From the NCBI GenBank assembly GCA_018969015.1, contig JAGWZE010000006.1:1-64000 (forward strand): 64,000 nt of DNA. The letters are read 5' to 3'. A program made the translations under genes and the position numbers. Shown piece by piece: positions 44,239 to 54,468 of this stretch (its first letter is position 1; each line of letters begins with the position of its first letter). Under the pieces are notes generated by a model. It saw only the letters and a program-made list of their open reading frames with translations. It made no database searches and was not told where the DNA came from. This stretch comes from Alphaproteobacteria bacterium (GTDB lineage: Bacteria; Pseudomonadota; Alphaproteobacteria; Caulobacterales; Aquidulcibacteraceae).

Positions 44239-45921
44239 GTGACCGACTTTGATGCGGCGCCGGAAGGCTTCCGCGCGAGCATTGTGACGCTCCACACGCT
44301 TTTGTCTAAGAAAGGCCCGCTGATTACCCCGCGGTATCAGCGCCCTTACTCGTGGACGGATTTCGAAGTCACGCGCTTGTTTGCCGATCTTCTCGAGGCC
44401 TTCGGGGTTGGTCGCCCGTACTACTTCATGGGCACGATCGTCGTGATCGCGGGGCGCGCGGCGGAGATCGTCGATGGCCAGCAGCGGCTGGCCACGTTCA
44501 CGCTTTTGTTGGCGGCGCTGCGCGATCGGCTGCCCGAAGGCTCGCCCACGCATACGCTCGCACAGCACCTCATCGCCGACACGATGCGCAACCAGACGCG
44601 CCTGCTGCTGCGGGAGGCCGATCGCGCGTTCATTGCGGTCTATGTCCACACGCCCGGGCAGTTCGCGGAACTGTGTGAGCTGGACGAAGACGCCGAGCGC
44701 CCCTCGTCGCAGACGGCGCTGATCCTTGCCGCGCGCGCCATCGCCACCGCGCTCGACGCCGAGCAGCAGGAAGAGGCGTTCGACCTCGAGGGCTTCACGA
44801 AGTTCGTCGCCAAGGGCGCCGTGTTCAACCTCATCGAGACGGACGATCGCGACAACGCCCCGCGCATGTTCACGGTGCTGAACGAGACGGGGCTCGATCT
44901 CTCGGCCACCGATCTCGTGAAGTCCGAGCTGTTCGTGCGGGCGGGCTTCACCGAGTCCGAAGCCGATGACGCCGGCCGCGCCTGGGATCAGCACCTTGAT
45001 CGCCTCGGCCGGCGCGGCATGGACGAGCTCTTGAGCTTCATGCCCGCGATCGCGACGCGCAAGGTCTACACTTCGCCGGGCGATTTCACCTTCTTCCGCC
45101 GCAACTTCACCGACGTCGTCGATCCGCGCCGCTTCCTGACGTCGGATCTGTCGCGCTACGTGCGCGCCTATGAAGGGCTCACCACCTTCACGATCGACGG
45201 CGGCCCGCTCTCGGCCGAGATCAATCGCCGCGCGCGGTGCCTCGCGAATCTGCGCGAGCGCGGGTGGTTGGGCGTGGCGATCGGTTTCGTCGCCGATCAC
45301 GAAGACGATCCCAAGCTCGTCGCGCGGTTGATGCAGGCGCTCGAGCGCTATGCCTACGCGCTCCTGTTCAACGTCGTGCCCGCCAATGCGCGGCTCTCGC
45401 GCGCCAACAAGATCTTCGGCGCCCTCGGAAACGCGGCCTCGCTTCTCGATGCGCGCAGCCCCTTGATGCTGTCGCCCGGCGAGATGCGCGAGATGCAGAC
45501 GATCTTCCGCAGCCCGTTCCGGCGGGACCATTTCCGCCGCCGTTTCATCCTGTTGCGCCTCAACGCCGCGCTCCCCAACGGCGAGGTTTTGGCGCCGACC
45601 GACGACGCGACGGTGGAGCACGTGCTGCCCGTGAAAGCGAAAGGGGCGTGGGAGCGCGCCTTCCCGGACGCGCAGGTGCGCGAGACGCTCACGCATTCGT
45701 GCGGGAACATGGCGCTGCTGACGCAGGTCCAGAACGCGCTCGCGGCCGACAAATCCTACGCCGAGAAGCGGGAAATCTATTTCGAGACGCCGAACGCGCC
45801 GCTGCGCGCGCTCACCGCCTCGATCCAGTCCATCCCTGAATGGACGCCGGCGGCGATCCGCAATCGCACCAAGGTCTTGATGGACGCCATCGAGCGTGAT
45901 CTGGGCCTTGAGGCGGGCTGA
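44239..45921 (+). CDS. DUF262-DUF1524 (GmrSD-like) protein, candidate type IV restriction nuclease
   Basis: 560 aa from the GTG at 44239, which has GGGG 8-10 nt upstream; an upstream ATG at 44113 would add an unrelated tail. N-terminal DUF262 with PRYQRPYSW (QRPYSW 34-39) and the ParB-like nucleotide motif VDGQQRL (DGQQR 79-83). C-terminal DUF1524 HNH-like nuclease with VEHVLP (H461) and CGNMALL (N490). In GmrSD and relatives, DUF262 hydrolyses NTPs and DUF1524 cuts modified phage DNA. It stands alone among housekeeping genes with no other defence gene seen. Defence function is inferred from the family. Confidence 0.88.
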   Translation: MTDFDAAPEGFRASIVTLHTLLSKKGPLITPRYQRPYSWTDFEVTRLFADLLEAFGVGRPYYFMGTIVVIAGRAAEIVDGQQRLATFTLLLAALRDRLPEGSPTHTLAQHLIADTMRNQTRLLLREADRAFIAVYVHTPGQFAELCELDEDAERPSSQTALILAARAIATALDAEQQEEAFDLEGFTKFVAKGAVFNLIETDDRDNAPRMFTVLNETGLDLSATDLVKSELFVRAGFTESEADDAGRAWDQHLDRLGRRGMDELLSFMPAIATRKVYTSPGDFTFFRRNFTDVVDPRRFLTSDLSRYVRAYEGLTTFTIDGGPLSAEINRRARCLANLRERGWLGVAIGFVADHEDDPKLVARLMQALERYAYALLFNVVPANARLSRANKIFGALGNAASLLDARSPLMLSPGEMREMQTIFRSPFRRDHFRRRFILLRLNAALPNGEVLAPTDDATVEHVLPVKAKGAWERAFPDAQVRETLTHSCGNMALLTQVQNALAADKSYAEKREIYFETPNAPLRALTASIQSIPEWTPAAIRNRTKVLMDAIERDLGLEAG

Positions 45922-45922
45922 G

Positions 45923-45938
45923 CGCCCGCCTGCGGGCG
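45923..45938. terminator. Short hairpin between convergent genes
   Basis: CGCCCGC and GCGGGCG flank two bases, directly after the DUF262 gene stop and before the end of the convergent glycosyltransferase gene. No U-tract, so low confidence. Confidence 0.3.
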
Positions 45939-45942
45939 AGCG

Positions 45943-47544
45943 TCATTCCGGCCGGCTGCGGATCGCTTCGAGATAGGCGGCGTCACGCGTCGCCGGCGCA
46001 AAGCCCGAACCAACGCGGAACGTGAGCGCGCGCACGCGATCGCCGCCGAGCGGAATCTCCACCCGCTCGATCGGGCCTACCTCGCGAAAATCCGCTGCGA
46101 TCCAGGGCTCGTAGGGCGGCGTCGCGCCCACGATCAGCACGCGCGCGCCTTCCTCCTTGCGCATCGGGGCCGTGCGTTCGGCCTGGTTCGCGGGCTTGTC
46201 GAGCAGCACCCACATGCGCAGCGGCGCGGCCGGCGCGTCGTCGCGGAAATAATAGGACAAGTCGTTGAACACGAGGCGGTTGTCGACGAGCACCGCGGTA
46301 TAGGGGCCGTCCGGCGTGCCGGCCGCCGCGCGTTCGCGCACGATCTGCGCCGTCAGTTCCCATTCGCGCGCGCGCTTGAGCCCGTTCCCCAGGCCGATCG
46401 CGTCGGCGAAGGGGGCGCTCACCATGGCCGCGAGGAACAGGACGCCGAACACCGCATGCAGGCCCGCGATCCCGAACGCCGCGGCCCGCGTGCGAGCCGA
46501 CGCGGGACCGCGCCCGAACGCCCACACCGTCACCAGCGTCACGGCCGCGGGATAGGCCGTCGCCGCCCAGTTTCCGTGCGCGCGAGAGATGAAGGCCTGC
46601 ACGAGGATGATGATCAGCGGCGGCGCGGCGAACGCGATCAGGAACTTGAACCGGGGATCCACGGCCAACCATCCGCCCGCATCGCGCACCGCCCGCCACG
46701 CGCAGAACAAGGCGAGCGGAAACAGGATCGGACCCGCCACTCCGAGCTGGTCGACGAGGAAATTCAACGCCGCGATGGGATCGCCGATCGGGCCGGACCA
46801 CGCCGCATTCGCAGCTGTGTGCTCGAGGGTCGCGAAGTCGTTGCCCGCGTTCCAGAGGAGGTTGGGCGCGACGATCGCGACCGCGGTCGCCAGCGCCGCG
46901 AGCGCCGGCCGCGTCAGGAGCGCGCGCCGCACATCGACGGACCACAGCGCCGCCAAAGCGAGCCCGATCGCGAAATAGCTCATGGCGTACTTGGCGAGGA
47001 GGCCGACGCCGATCGCCGCGCCCATCGCCACGGCCCAGCGCCAGGACTGGGTCTCCACGAAGCGCCACGTCGCAAACAGCGCCGCCGCCCATGCGGGCAA
47101 CAGCAGAGCGTCCGTCGAGATCAGCGCCGACGACAGCCACACGCCGGGCATCAAAAGCCAGGCGAGGCCCGCCCACACGCCCGCCTCCGTCGTCGCCATG
47201 CGCCGGCCGAGCGCGAACAGCGCCACCGCCGCGCCTGCATGCGCCAAGGGCGCGGCGAGCCGCACGGCCCACTCGTCATTGCCGAACAGCCTGGTGGTGG
47301 CGGCGATCGTCCACGCGATCAGCGGCGGCTTGGAGAAGTAGCCCCAGTCCAGCGCCCGCGACCACATCCAGTACTGCGCCTCGTCCCCGTGGAGGTCGAT
47401 CGGCGTCGCGAGCAAGGCGCCGACGCGCAACGCGGTGACCAGGGCGACCAAAACCGCAAAGAACGTCACGTTCGCAGACAGGGCAGAACGCTTTTCAGTC
47501 GTACTCAATGTTGTCTGCCTGTTGATCGCTGTTTGCGGAGACAC
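45943..47544 (-). CDS. GT39/ArnT-like membrane glycosyltransferase
   Basis: 533 aa with ten or more transmembrane helices. DLHGDEAQYWMWSRALDWGYFSKPPLIAW near residues 50-78 is the ArnT/PMT-type motif: the acidic DEAQYW loop that holds the catalytic aspartate and the lipid-phosphate sugar donor. The C-terminal soluble part (about 390-533) is periplasmic. It transfers sugar or aminosugar from a polyprenyl-phosphate donor to lipid A, protein or another envelope acceptor. No arn genes are adjacent, so donor and acceptor are unknown. Divergent from the TonB receptor across a 185-bp gap. Confidence 0.88.
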   Translation of the reverse strand: MSPQTAINRQTTLSTTEKRSALSANVTFFAVLVALVTALRVGALLATPIDLHGDEAQYWMWSRALDWGYFSKPPLIAWTIAATTRLFGNDEWAVRLAAPLAHAGAAVALFALGRRMATTEAGVWAGLAWLLMPGVWLSSALISTDALLLPAWAAALFATWRFVETQSWRWAVAMGAAIGVGLLAKYAMSYFAIGLALAALWSVDVRRALLTRPALAALATAVAIVAPNLLWNAGNDFATLEHTAANAAWSGPIGDPIAALNFLVDQLGVAGPILFPLALFCAWRAVRDAGGWLAVDPRFKFLIAFAAPPLIIILVQAFISRAHGNWAATAYPAAVTLVTVWAFGRGPASARTRAAAFGIAGLHAVFGVLFLAAMVSAPFADAIGLGNGLKRAREWELTAQIVRERAAAGTPDGPYTAVLVDNRLVFNDLSYYFRDDAPAAPLRMWVLLDKPANQAERTAPMRKEEGARVLIVGATPPYEPWIAADFREVGPIERVEIPLGGDRVRALTFRVGSGFAPATRDAAYLEAIRSRPE

Positions 47545-47729
47545 CGGCTGTTCTCGGTGTGGACGTAGCTAGTGCACAAGCTGTTGCGCGCCTGCATCGG
47601 TTTTGGGCGGAAATGCGGTCATTCAAAAAACCATCATGAATTTTTAATGCAACTGCCAAACGTCCGCTCTACCTCGCGCTGCGGAGAACGCGTCCAAGTT
47701 GGGCGGTGGGTAGCGGGGTAGTCCTCATC

Positions 47730-50102
47730 ATGAACATGAACAAGCTTTGGCGCTACGCCACGACGGCGCTTGCGGGCACGATGCTGACGTCCGGCGTGGC
47801 GATGGCGCAATCGACGGGCTCGCAAAAGTTCGAAGACATCGTCGTTACTGGCAAACGCACCCGCGACATCGGCGGCGCGATCCAGGCCGAAACCGTCGCC
47901 AAAGCGCGTTCGACGATCAGCCAGGAATACATCGAGCGGCAAGCGGCCGGCCAATCGGCGCTGCAGCAGATCAACCTGCTGCCCGCGGTCAACTTCACCA
48001 ACAACGACCCCTACGGCACGTCGGGCGGCAACCTGCGCATCCGCGGCTTCGACGGCAACCGCATCGCGCTCACCGTCGATGGCGTGCCGCTGAACGACAC
48101 CGGCAACTACGCGATCTTCTCCAACCAGCAGCTCGATCCGGAACTGCTCAGCAAGATCACCGTCAATCTCGGCTCGACCGACGTCGACAGCCCGACGGCC
48201 GCGGCCGCCGGCGGCACCGTCAACTTCTCGATGATCAACGCGAAGACCAATCCCGGCCTCGACACCGTCACGTCGTTCGGCACGGACGAGTTCTTCCGCA
48301 TCTTCACCCGCGGCGACACGGGCGAGATCGGCCCGCTCGGCACGCGCGTTTTCGGTTCGGCGTCCTACACGAACTACAACAAGTTCAAAGGCCCAGGCCA
48401 GCTCGAGAAGAAGCAATACAACGCGCAGTTTTACCAGCCGCTCAACGGCTCGGATTTCGTCAGCATCGCGTTTCACTACAATGAGAACCGCAACAACTTC
48501 ATCCGCAACCTGACGCTGGCGCAGTTCCTCGCGACGCCGAACCTCGACAACGACAACAACTGCATCCGTCCGACGCCGGTGAACGGCACGGTGCAGAACG
48601 AGTCGACCACGACCTGCACGAACTACTACAACCTGCGCATCAACCCTTCGAACACGGGCAACATCCGTGTCCGTTCGAAGTTCAGCCTCACCGACAAGCT
48701 GACGCTGACGATCGATCCCTCGTTCCAGTACGTCCTCGCCAATGGCGGCGGCTACACGCTGGTGCAGGAAACCGACGCCCGTCTGCGCGGCGCCTCGACG
48801 GCGGCCGGCGTCGACCTCAACGGCGATGGCGACACGCTCGACAACGTCGGTCTGTTTTCCCCGAACAACACCAACACGCGCCGCTATGGCGTGATCGCCG
48901 GCCTGATCTGGGAGATCAACGCCGATCACCGCGTCCGCGCGACCTACACGTACGACTACGGCCGTCACCGTCAGACGGGCGAGTTCTCCTTCCTCGACCA
49001 GTACGGCAATCCCGCCAGCGTGTTCGGTGGCAAGGACGGTTGGGGCCCGAAAGTGCGCACGGCCGATGGCCGGTTCCTGCGCGGCCGTGACCGCTTCTCG
49101 ATCGCCGAACTCAACCAGTTCTCGGTCGAGTACCGCGGCGACTACCTGAACGGCGACCTCACCGCGACGGTCGGCGCGCGGATCCCGCAGTTCAAGCGCC
49201 AGCTGAACCAGTTCTGCTTCCAGATCGCGGGCACCGCGACCTGCACCACCGGCGCGCCGCCGACGGAGACCGTGCCGGGCACGCGCAACAGCCCGAACCG
49301 CGTCGAAGTGAAGTACGACAAGGTGCTGCCGAACGTCGGCCTTCTGTATCGCCCGTTCGAGAACGCGCAGATCTTCGCGAGCTACGCGCAAACGCTCTCC
49401 GCGCCGCGTACGGACAACCTCTACAACTACCCGCGCGCGCAGGTGGGCAAGCTGAAGCCGGAAACCGGCGAGAGCTTCGACCTCGGCGTCCGCTATCAGA
49501 CGGATTCGCTGATCAGCTCTGTGACGGTCTGGAAGAACAACTTCCAGAACCGCATCCAGTCGTCGTTCGATCAGGACCTCGGCATCAGCGTCGATCGCCA
49601 GGTCGGCGACGTCGAGCTGAAGGGCGTCGACGCCGAGCTCGGCTACTCGCCGGGCAACGGCTTCACCGCCTACGCGTCGGCTTCGTACAACGACAGCAGC
49701 TACAAGCGGAACATTCCGCTTTCGGCGACGACGTTCGCGGCGACCGCCGGCAAGCGTCTCGCGGAAACGCCGGAATGGACGTATGGCGGCCGTGTCGAGC
49801 AGAAGATCGGGCGCTTCCGCCTCGGCCTCGACGGCAAGCACGTCGCCGATCGTTACCTCTTCGACGACAACGATCCGCGCGGCACGGTGCCGAGCTACCA
49901 GGTGTTCAACGCGGACGCGAACGTCGACCTCTCCGGCATCGTCCCGGGCACGAAGAAGGTCGAGCTGCAGGTCAACGTCACGAACCTGTTCGACAAGGTC
50001 TATCTCGGCAGCCTCGGCTCCAGCACGAACTTCTCGGCCACGACGACTTCGGCCGTCGGCGCGCCGCGGACGGTGATGGTGACGCTGAAGGCCGGCTGGT
50101 AA
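47730..50102 (+). CDS. TonB-dependent outer-membrane receptor
   Basis: 790 aa from the ATG at 47730; the second ATG at 47736 is as likely. Signal peptide ends AMAQS near residue 28. TonB box-like EDIVVTGKR just after it. Plug domain with [48 protein letters not shown] and [15 protein letters not shown], then a 22-strand barrel ending in an aromatic tryptophan (LKAGW). Ligand not evident: no uptake genes adjoin. A strong terminator follows at 50147. The preceding 185 bp is more AT-rich than its surroundings and probably holds the divergent promoters. Confidence 0.93.
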   Translation: MNMNKLWRYATTALAGTMLTSGVAMAQSTGSQKFEDIVVTGKRTRDIGGAIQAETVAKARSTISQEYIERQAAGQSALQQINLLPAVNFTNNDPYGTSGGNLRIRGFDGNRIALTVDGVPLNDTGNYAIFSNQQLDPELLSKITVNLGSTDVDSPTAAAAGGTVNFSMINAKTNPGLDTVTSFGTDEFFRIFTRGDTGEIGPLGTRVFGSASYTNYNKFKGPGQLEKKQYNAQFYQPLNGSDFVSIAFHYNENRNNFIRNLTLAQFLATPNLDNDNNCIRPTPVNGTVQNESTTTCTNYYNLRINPSNTGNIRVRSKFSLTDKLTLTIDPSFQYVLANGGGYTLVQETDARLRGASTAAGVDLNGDGDTLDNVGLFSPNNTNTRRYGVIAGLIWEINADHRVRATYTYDYGRHRQTGEFSFLDQYGNPASVFGGKDGWGPKVRTADGRFLRGRDRFSIAELNQFSVEYRGDYLNGDLTATVGARIPQFKRQLNQFCFQIAGTATCTTGAPPTETVPGTRNSPNRVEVKYDKVLPNVGLLYRPFENAQIFASYAQTLSAPRTDNLYNYPRAQVGKLKPETGESFDLGVRYQTDSLISSVTVWKNNFQNRIQSSFDQDLGISVDRQVGDVELKGVDAELGYSPGNGFTAYASASYNDSSYKRNIPLSATTFAATAGKRLAETPEWTYGGRVEQKIGRFRLGLDGKHVADRYLFDDNDPRGTVPSYQVFNADANVDLSGIVPGTKKVELQVNVTNLFDKVYLGSLGSSTNFSATTTSAVGAPRTVMVTLKAGW

Positions 50103-50146
50103 GCCGCCCGCCGCGCCCTCGACGCGCGGCGACGCAAGAACCGGAG

Positions 50147-50177
50147 AAGGGGCGGCGTTTGCCGCCCCTTTTTCTTT
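50147..50177 (+). terminator. Rho-independent terminator after the TonB receptor gene
   Basis: AAGGGGCGGC and GCCGCCCCTT form a 10-bp stem around GTTT, followed by TTTCTTT. It lies 45 bp after the stop and is the clearest terminator in the window. Confidence 0.85.
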
Positions 50178-50236
50178 GCCCTTTTGCTCGCCGCGCCGCG
50201 CGTGTACGGCTCGCGCGCTTTTTCGAGGTCCGCCTG

Positions 50237-51238
50237 ATGTCCGATCCGTCTTTCGCCGCTACGCCGATCCCCGCCGAATGGGCGCCGCACGCCGCGATCT
50301 GGACGGCGTGGCCCTCCGCGGCCGATCTTTGGGAGGCCGATCTGGAGCCCGCCCAGGCCGAAGTCGGCGCGATGGTGCGTGCGCTGGCGGCGGGCGAACC
50401 GGTCAAGGTGCTCGCGCACGGCGATGCGGCCGTCGCCTCCGCCCGCGCCGCGCTTGCCGGCGTCGACGCCGAAGTGATCGCCGCGCCGTTCGGCGATATC
50501 TGGCTGCGCGACACCGGCCCGATCTTCCGCCGCAAGGACCTTGCGCACGGCTTCCGCTTCAACGGCTGGGGCGGAAAGTACGAGCTGGAGCACGACGACA
50601 CCGTCGGCGCCCGTGTCGCGGCGCGCGCCGGCGCGCGCCTCGTCGCGCATGACTTCATCCTCGAAGGAGGCGCCATCGAGATGGACGGCGAGGGCACGCT
50701 GCTCACCACGCGCCAATGCCTGCTCAACCCGAACCGCAACCCGGGCTGGACGCAGGAGACCGCCGAAGCCGCACTGCGCGCCGCGCTGGGCGCGCGCAAG
50801 GTGCTGTGGCTCGACGAGGGCCTCGCCAACGATCACACCGACGGCCACATCGACAATCTCGCCCGCTTCGTCGCGCCGGGCCGCGTCGTGTGCCAGGCCC
50901 CGTCCGGCCGCGATGATCCCAACGCCGCCGTGCTCGACCAGATCGCCCGCGCCCTCGAGGCGATGACCGACGCCGCCGGCCGCCGGCTCGAGGTCGTGCG
51001 CATCCCGAGCCCGGGCCGCGTGCTCGACGAGGACGGCGATCCCATCCCCGCCTCGCACATGAATTTCGTGATCGGCAACACCGCCGTACCCGTGCCGATC
51101 TATTCCGACACCGGCGACGACGCCGTGCGCGCGCTGGCGCCGCTGTTCCCCGGGCGCACCGTGATCGGCCTGTCCGCCACCGCCATCCTCACCGGCGGCG
51201 GGGCGTTCCACTGCATCACGCAGCAGCAGCCGGCGTGA
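50237..51238 (+). CDS. aguA: Agmatine deiminase
   Basis: 333 aa. Converts agmatine to N-carbamoylputrescine and ammonia. [12 protein letters not shown] near residue 86, [41 protein letters not shown] and the catalytic cysteine C326 in GGGAFHC are all in family order. The ATG at 50237 is chosen because the upstream frame is inside the receptor gene. AguB, the next enzyme of the putrescine pathway, lies 1.1 kb on at 52334. Confidence 0.95.
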   Translation: MSDPSFAATPIPAEWAPHAAIWTAWPSAADLWEADLEPAQAEVGAMVRALAAGEPVKVLAHGDAAVASARAALAGVDAEVIAAPFGDIWLRDTGPIFRRKDLAHGFRFNGWGGKYELEHDDTVGARVAARAGARLVAHDFILEGGAIEMDGEGTLLTTRQCLLNPNRNPGWTQETAEAALRAALGARKVLWLDEGLANDHTDGHIDNLARFVAPGRVVCQAPSGRDDPNAAVLDQIARALEAMTDAAGRRLEVVRIPSPGRVLDEDGDPIPASHMNFVIGNTAVPVPIYSDTGDDAVRALAPLFPGRTVIGLSATAILTGGGAFHCITQQQPA

Positions 51239-51265
51239 GGGGCGTTTTTCGGCGCTGAGCGCCGA

Positions 51266-51394
51266 CACCCCTCATCCGTCTCGCACGCTGACTCGCGCGA
51301 TCCACCTTCTCCCACAAGGGGAGAAGGACCACTGCGGCGACCTTCTCCCCTTGTGGGAGAAGGTGGCGCGGAGCGCCGGATGAGGGGTGAACCA
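51266..51394. repeat. Long inverted intergenic repeat, family A copy 3
   Basis: Same layout as the elements at 1020 and 38281. The inner GAAGGACCACTGCGGCGACC spacer matches copy 2. One outer arm is shortened (ACACCCCTCATCCG against CGGATGAGGGGTGAACC). It sits between convergent aguA and the lipid kinase gene. Confidence 0.9.
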
Positions 51395-51416
51395 CCTGCG
51401 CCTGACGGTCAGCGCG

Positions 51417-52247
51417 TCACCCCTCCGCCCGCAACAGCAGCACCGGCGCCCGCTCGGCGATGAGCGTCAGCGGCGTCATGCCCAGCGGCTCGCCGTCCAC
51501 TTGTGTTGGCGCGGCGGGATCGGCGGTGATGTGCGCGGTGCGGAAGGGCGCGAGCTGCACGCCCGGCGCCGCCGCAAGCCGTGAGGCCGCCACCGCCGCC
51601 AGCTGCATCGGCCGCAGCGCCGGCCCTCCCGTGAACGTCGCCACCAGCAGCCGCGCGCCGACGCGCCGGGGCGTCCGCCGCGTCGCGGTGCACAGCACCC
51701 AGTCCGCAACCATCGGCGGGCGGCCGTCGAGGCTCACGCTCAGGCGGTGCGCCGCCAGGGAGGCGCGCGCGATGCCGGCCCAATAGGCGGCGCGGCCGAG
51801 CGGCTTTTTCAGCGCTTCCGCATGCAGCGCGGCCATGCCGTCGAGCCCCGCGCCGGCGATCACCACGAACGGGGCGCCGTTGGCCCGGCCCCAGGGCAAA
51901 GGGCGCGGAACGCCGTGCGCCAGCAGCGCGGCGATCGCATCGGGCGACCGCGGCGCCCGCGTCTCCAGCGCCAGGACGTTCGCCGTGCCGGTCGGGATCA
52001 GGGCCACGGGAAGAGCCCGCTCGGCCAGCGCCGGCGCCGCGACGCGCACGGTGCCGTCGCCGCCGGCGAGGCCGATCACGTCCGCCTCCGCGGCGCGCAC
52101 GGCCTGCCCCAGCGCCTCCGCCCCCTCCGGCGCGGCGATCTCCACCGCGAGCCCGCGCGCCGCCGCAGCGTGCGCCACGGCCTCGGCTTGCGCGGCCCCG
52201 CCGCGGCCGGCCGCCGGATTGCGCAGGATCAGGACGCGACGGGCCAT
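51417..52247 (-). CDS. Diacylglycerol kinase family lipid kinase
   Basis: 276 aa. Phosphorylates diacylglycerol or a related lipid. NPAAGRGG at 10-17 and the nucleotide-binding GGDGTV (62-67), followed by PTGTANVLALE, are the DAGKc domain signatures; the C-terminal VDGEPLGMTPLTL block is also usual. Cytoplasmic, membrane-associating. Lies between aguA and aguB on the other strand, so its link with putrescine metabolism is probably accidental. The true lipid substrate cannot be told from sequence. Confidence 0.9.
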   Translation of the reverse strand: MARRVLILRNPAAGRGGAAQAEAVAHAAAARGLAVEIAAPEGAEALGQAVRAAEADVIGLAGGDGTVRVAAPALAERALPVALIPTGTANVLALETRAPRSPDAIAALLAHGVPRPLPWGRANGAPFVVIAGAGLDGMAALHAEALKKPLGRAAYWAGIARASLAAHRLSVSLDGRPPMVADWVLCTATRRTPRRVGARLLVATFTGGPALRPMQLAAVAASRLAAAPGVQLAPFRTAHITADPAAPTQVDGEPLGMTPLTLIAERAPVLLLRAEG

Positions 52248-52333
52248 GCGCGCTTGCTCTTTCCAGATGGACCGGCTCTTGCCATATGCAGCCCCGCGTT
52301 CGGCCCCCCGTTCCTCGGCCCAGGGAGATCATC

Positions 52334-53179
52334 ATGGCACGCACGATCAGCGTTGCGGCGCTGCAGACATCCTACGGCGCGGACATGGGCGAGAACATCG
52401 CCAAGACCGCCGCGCTCGTGGAGCGCGCGGCGCAACAGGGCGCCGAGGTGATCCTGCCCTCCGAGCTCTTCCAGGGGCCGTATTTCTGCACCACGCAGGA
52501 CGAGCGTTGGTTCGCCACTGCGTTTCCCGCTCCCACGCATCCGTGCGTCACGGCGCTGCAGCCGCTCGCCAAGGCGCTCGACGTCGCGATCCCCGTCTCG
52601 ATCTACGAGAAGGACGGCCCGGCCTACTACAACAGCGTCGTCATGCTCGACGCCGGCGGCGAGATCATGGGCGTCTACCGCAAGAGCCACATCCCGGACG
52701 GGCCGGGCTATCAGGAGAAGTACTATTTCCGCCCCGGCGACACCGGCTACCGCGTGTGGCCGACGAAGTTCGGCAATGTCGGCGTCGGCATCTGCTGGGA
52801 CCAGTGGTACCCGGAGTGCGCCCGCGCGATGGCGATGATGGGCGCCGACGTGCTGATGTATCCCACCGCAATCGGCTCGGAGCCGCACGACGGCTCGCTC
52901 GACACGCGCGATCCGTGGCGTCGCGCCATGCAGGGCCATGCCGTCTCCAACATCATCCCGGTCGTCGCCTCCAACCGCATCGGCGTGGAAGAGGGCCTCG
53001 GCGCGCCGCAGAACTTCTATGGCTCGTCCTTCATCGCCGACTGGCGCGGCGATCTCGTGCAGAGCTTCGACCGCACCGAGGAAGGCGTGCTGATCCACAC
53101 CTTCAATCTCGACTTCCTCGACCGCCACCGGGCCGCCTGGGGCTTCTTCCGCGACCGGAGAGCGGACCTCGCGCCGTAA
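52334..53179 (+). CDS. aguB: N-carbamoylputrescine amidase
   Basis: 281 aa from the ATG at 52334, which has AGGGAGA upstream. Nitrilase-superfamily triad E44 (LPSELF), K117 (YRKSHIPD) and C154 (GICWDQWYPE). PEGPGYQEKYYF-like PDGPGYQEKYYF and YPTAIGSEPHD are specific to the putrescine enzyme. Releases putrescine, CO2 and ammonia from N-carbamoylputrescine made by AguA. Confidence 0.96.
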   Translation: MARTISVAALQTSYGADMGENIAKTAALVERAAQQGAEVILPSELFQGPYFCTTQDERWFATAFPAPTHPCVTALQPLAKALDVAIPVSIYEKDGPAYYNSVVMLDAGGEIMGVYRKSHIPDGPGYQEKYYFRPGDTGYRVWPTKFGNVGVGICWDQWYPECARAMAMMGADVLMYPTAIGSEPHDGSLDTRDPWRRAMQGHAVSNIIPVVASNRIGVEEGLGAPQNFYGSSFIADWRGDLVQSFDRTEEGVLIHTFNLDFLDRHRAAWGFFRDRRADLAP

Positions 53180-53266
53180 GGCGGCTGCCGCGGCGCGAGT
53201 CGGACGGACGGGAGTGAGTCAGCTTTTCGCCGGGTGCAGACGCCTAACTCGACCGCACAATACCTT

Positions 53267-53440
53267 CGTCATTCCGGGGCGCGCGGCACGCGCGAACCCG
53301 GAACCCAGGGGATCGGGCGCGTCCGCCTGCGCTGGCGGCTTGACGTCATCGGCGCGCCTCTCTTCGCCGTCGTGCGCTCGTCTTCGCAGCGCCCAGTCTC
53401 CTGGGTTCCGGGTTCGGCCTTCGGCCGCCCCGGAATGACG
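53267..53440. repeat. Long inverted intergenic repeat, family C
   Basis: CGTCATTCCGGGGC (53267-53280) is matched by GCCCCGGAATGACG at 53427-53440, and inner GGAACCCAGG by CCTGGGTTCC. About 174 bp. Elements starting GTCATTCCGGG are common in alphaproteobacterial genomes; only one clear copy is in this window. Confidence 0.8.
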
Positions 53441-53480
53441 CAGTACGTTATGTGAGTGTCCGATACGGGCCCAACTCAGA

Positions 53481-53588
53481 CCTCTCCGTCATCCTGGATG
53501 CGCCGGAGGCGCGTCCGGGATCCATGGCCGCCGCACCGCCCCTGGATCCCGGGCTCGCACGGGGTGCGAGCCCAGGATGACGGAGAGG
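53481..53588. repeat. Long inverted intergenic repeat, family B copy 1
   Basis: CCTCTCCGTCATCCTGG and CCAGGATGACGGAGAGG are exact reverse complements; GGGATCCA and TGGATCCC pair inside. Similar elements occur at 57168-57264 and 60348-60440. Confidence 0.85.
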
Positions 53589-53637
53589 GGGATTTCCCCC
53601 ACCAAACCCTTCCCCGCTGGAGGAGGGCTTTGAGCCT

Positions 53638-54327
53638 CTACTTCGCCAATTCCGCCGCCGCCGTGCGCATCGCGTCCTGGAAGCCCGGCTCCGCATGCAG
53701 GCGCGCGATCTCGGCCGCCGCCAGCACGCGCCCGGCCTCGACGTCGGACGGATAGTGCACGCCGCACACCACGCGGCTGTCGCCGTACTCGCGCCCGCGC
53801 TGCAGGATCGCGGAGGCCTTGTCCGGCGTGGCCTCGGCCAGCACCAGCGCCCAGCCCCAGCCGATCGCGGAATGGCCCGAGGGGTAGGAGCCGCTCGCGC
53901 GCAGGCGGTCGTCCGGCGTGATGCAGGTGGCGCGCGTCGGATCGACGATGAACGGCCGCGGCCGCTTCCAGTGGTCCTTCGTGACGCCGATGTTCGGGCC
54001 GAGCGCGCGGATCGTCTTTTCGAAGAGCGCCTTCGTGGCGGGGTATTTGTCGGCGGTGAAGCCGGGGCCCATCGCGGGCGCGAACGCCTTGAAGGCGTCG
54101 ATCTCGTTGTCGGCGCGCGCCTGCGCCAGGCGCGCCTCCGACCACACCTGCTCCGGCGGGCCTTCTTCGAGCTTCGCGCGCGGGGAGCCCGGCGCCGGCG
54201 GCGGCGCGAGGATGGCGACGCCATCGACGGCCCCCGTCAGTTTCGCCGCGACGGGCGCAGCGACGGTGGCGACGTGGGCGCATCCGCCCAGCGACACGAG
54301 AAACACGGCGGCGATGATGGCGCGCAT
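53638..54327 (-). CDS. Class A-type acid phosphatase / PAP2 lipoprotein
   Basis: 229 aa. Lipobox SLGGC with C16, so probably lipid-anchored in the periplasm or outer membrane. PAP2 catalytic motifs are complete: KRPRPF (121-126), PSGHS (149-153) and SRVVCGVHYPSD (184-195). PhoN/PhoC-type non-specific acid phosphatases have the same order. It removes phosphate from organic phosphomonoesters outside the cytoplasm. Natural substrate unknown. Stands alone between an inverted repeat and epmB. Confidence 0.92.
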   Translation of the reverse strand: MRAIIAAVFLVSLGGCAHVATVAAPVAAKLTGAVDGVAILAPPPAPGSPRAKLEEGPPEQVWSEARLAQARADNEIDAFKAFAPAMGPGFTADKYPATKALFEKTIRALGPNIGVTKDHWKRPRPFIVDPTRATCITPDDRLRASGSYPSGHSAIGWGWALVLAEATPDKASAILQRGREYGDSRVVCGVHYPSDVEAGRVLAAAEIARLHAEPGFQDAMRTAAAELAK

Positions 54328-54468
54328 GGGGTCCCCCTCAGGCAGTGGTCGCCGCCGCGGGCCCTCCGCGCCGCAGCGGTTGCGTTCGCATCGCGCGGCG
54401 GGAAAGGATGGGCAAGGCGCAAAAAAGCGCAGGGCCCGGCAGAGGTGTCGATCGCCCGAGTTTCGGCG

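Larger units (their letters stand above)
53180..53637. other. Intergenic region made largely of inverted repeats
   Basis: 458 bp between aguB and the phosphatase gene with no supported gene. It contains two unrelated palindromic elements, family C (53267-53440) and family B (53481-53588), 40 bp apart. The remaining sequence shows nothing clear. Confidence 0.7.
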
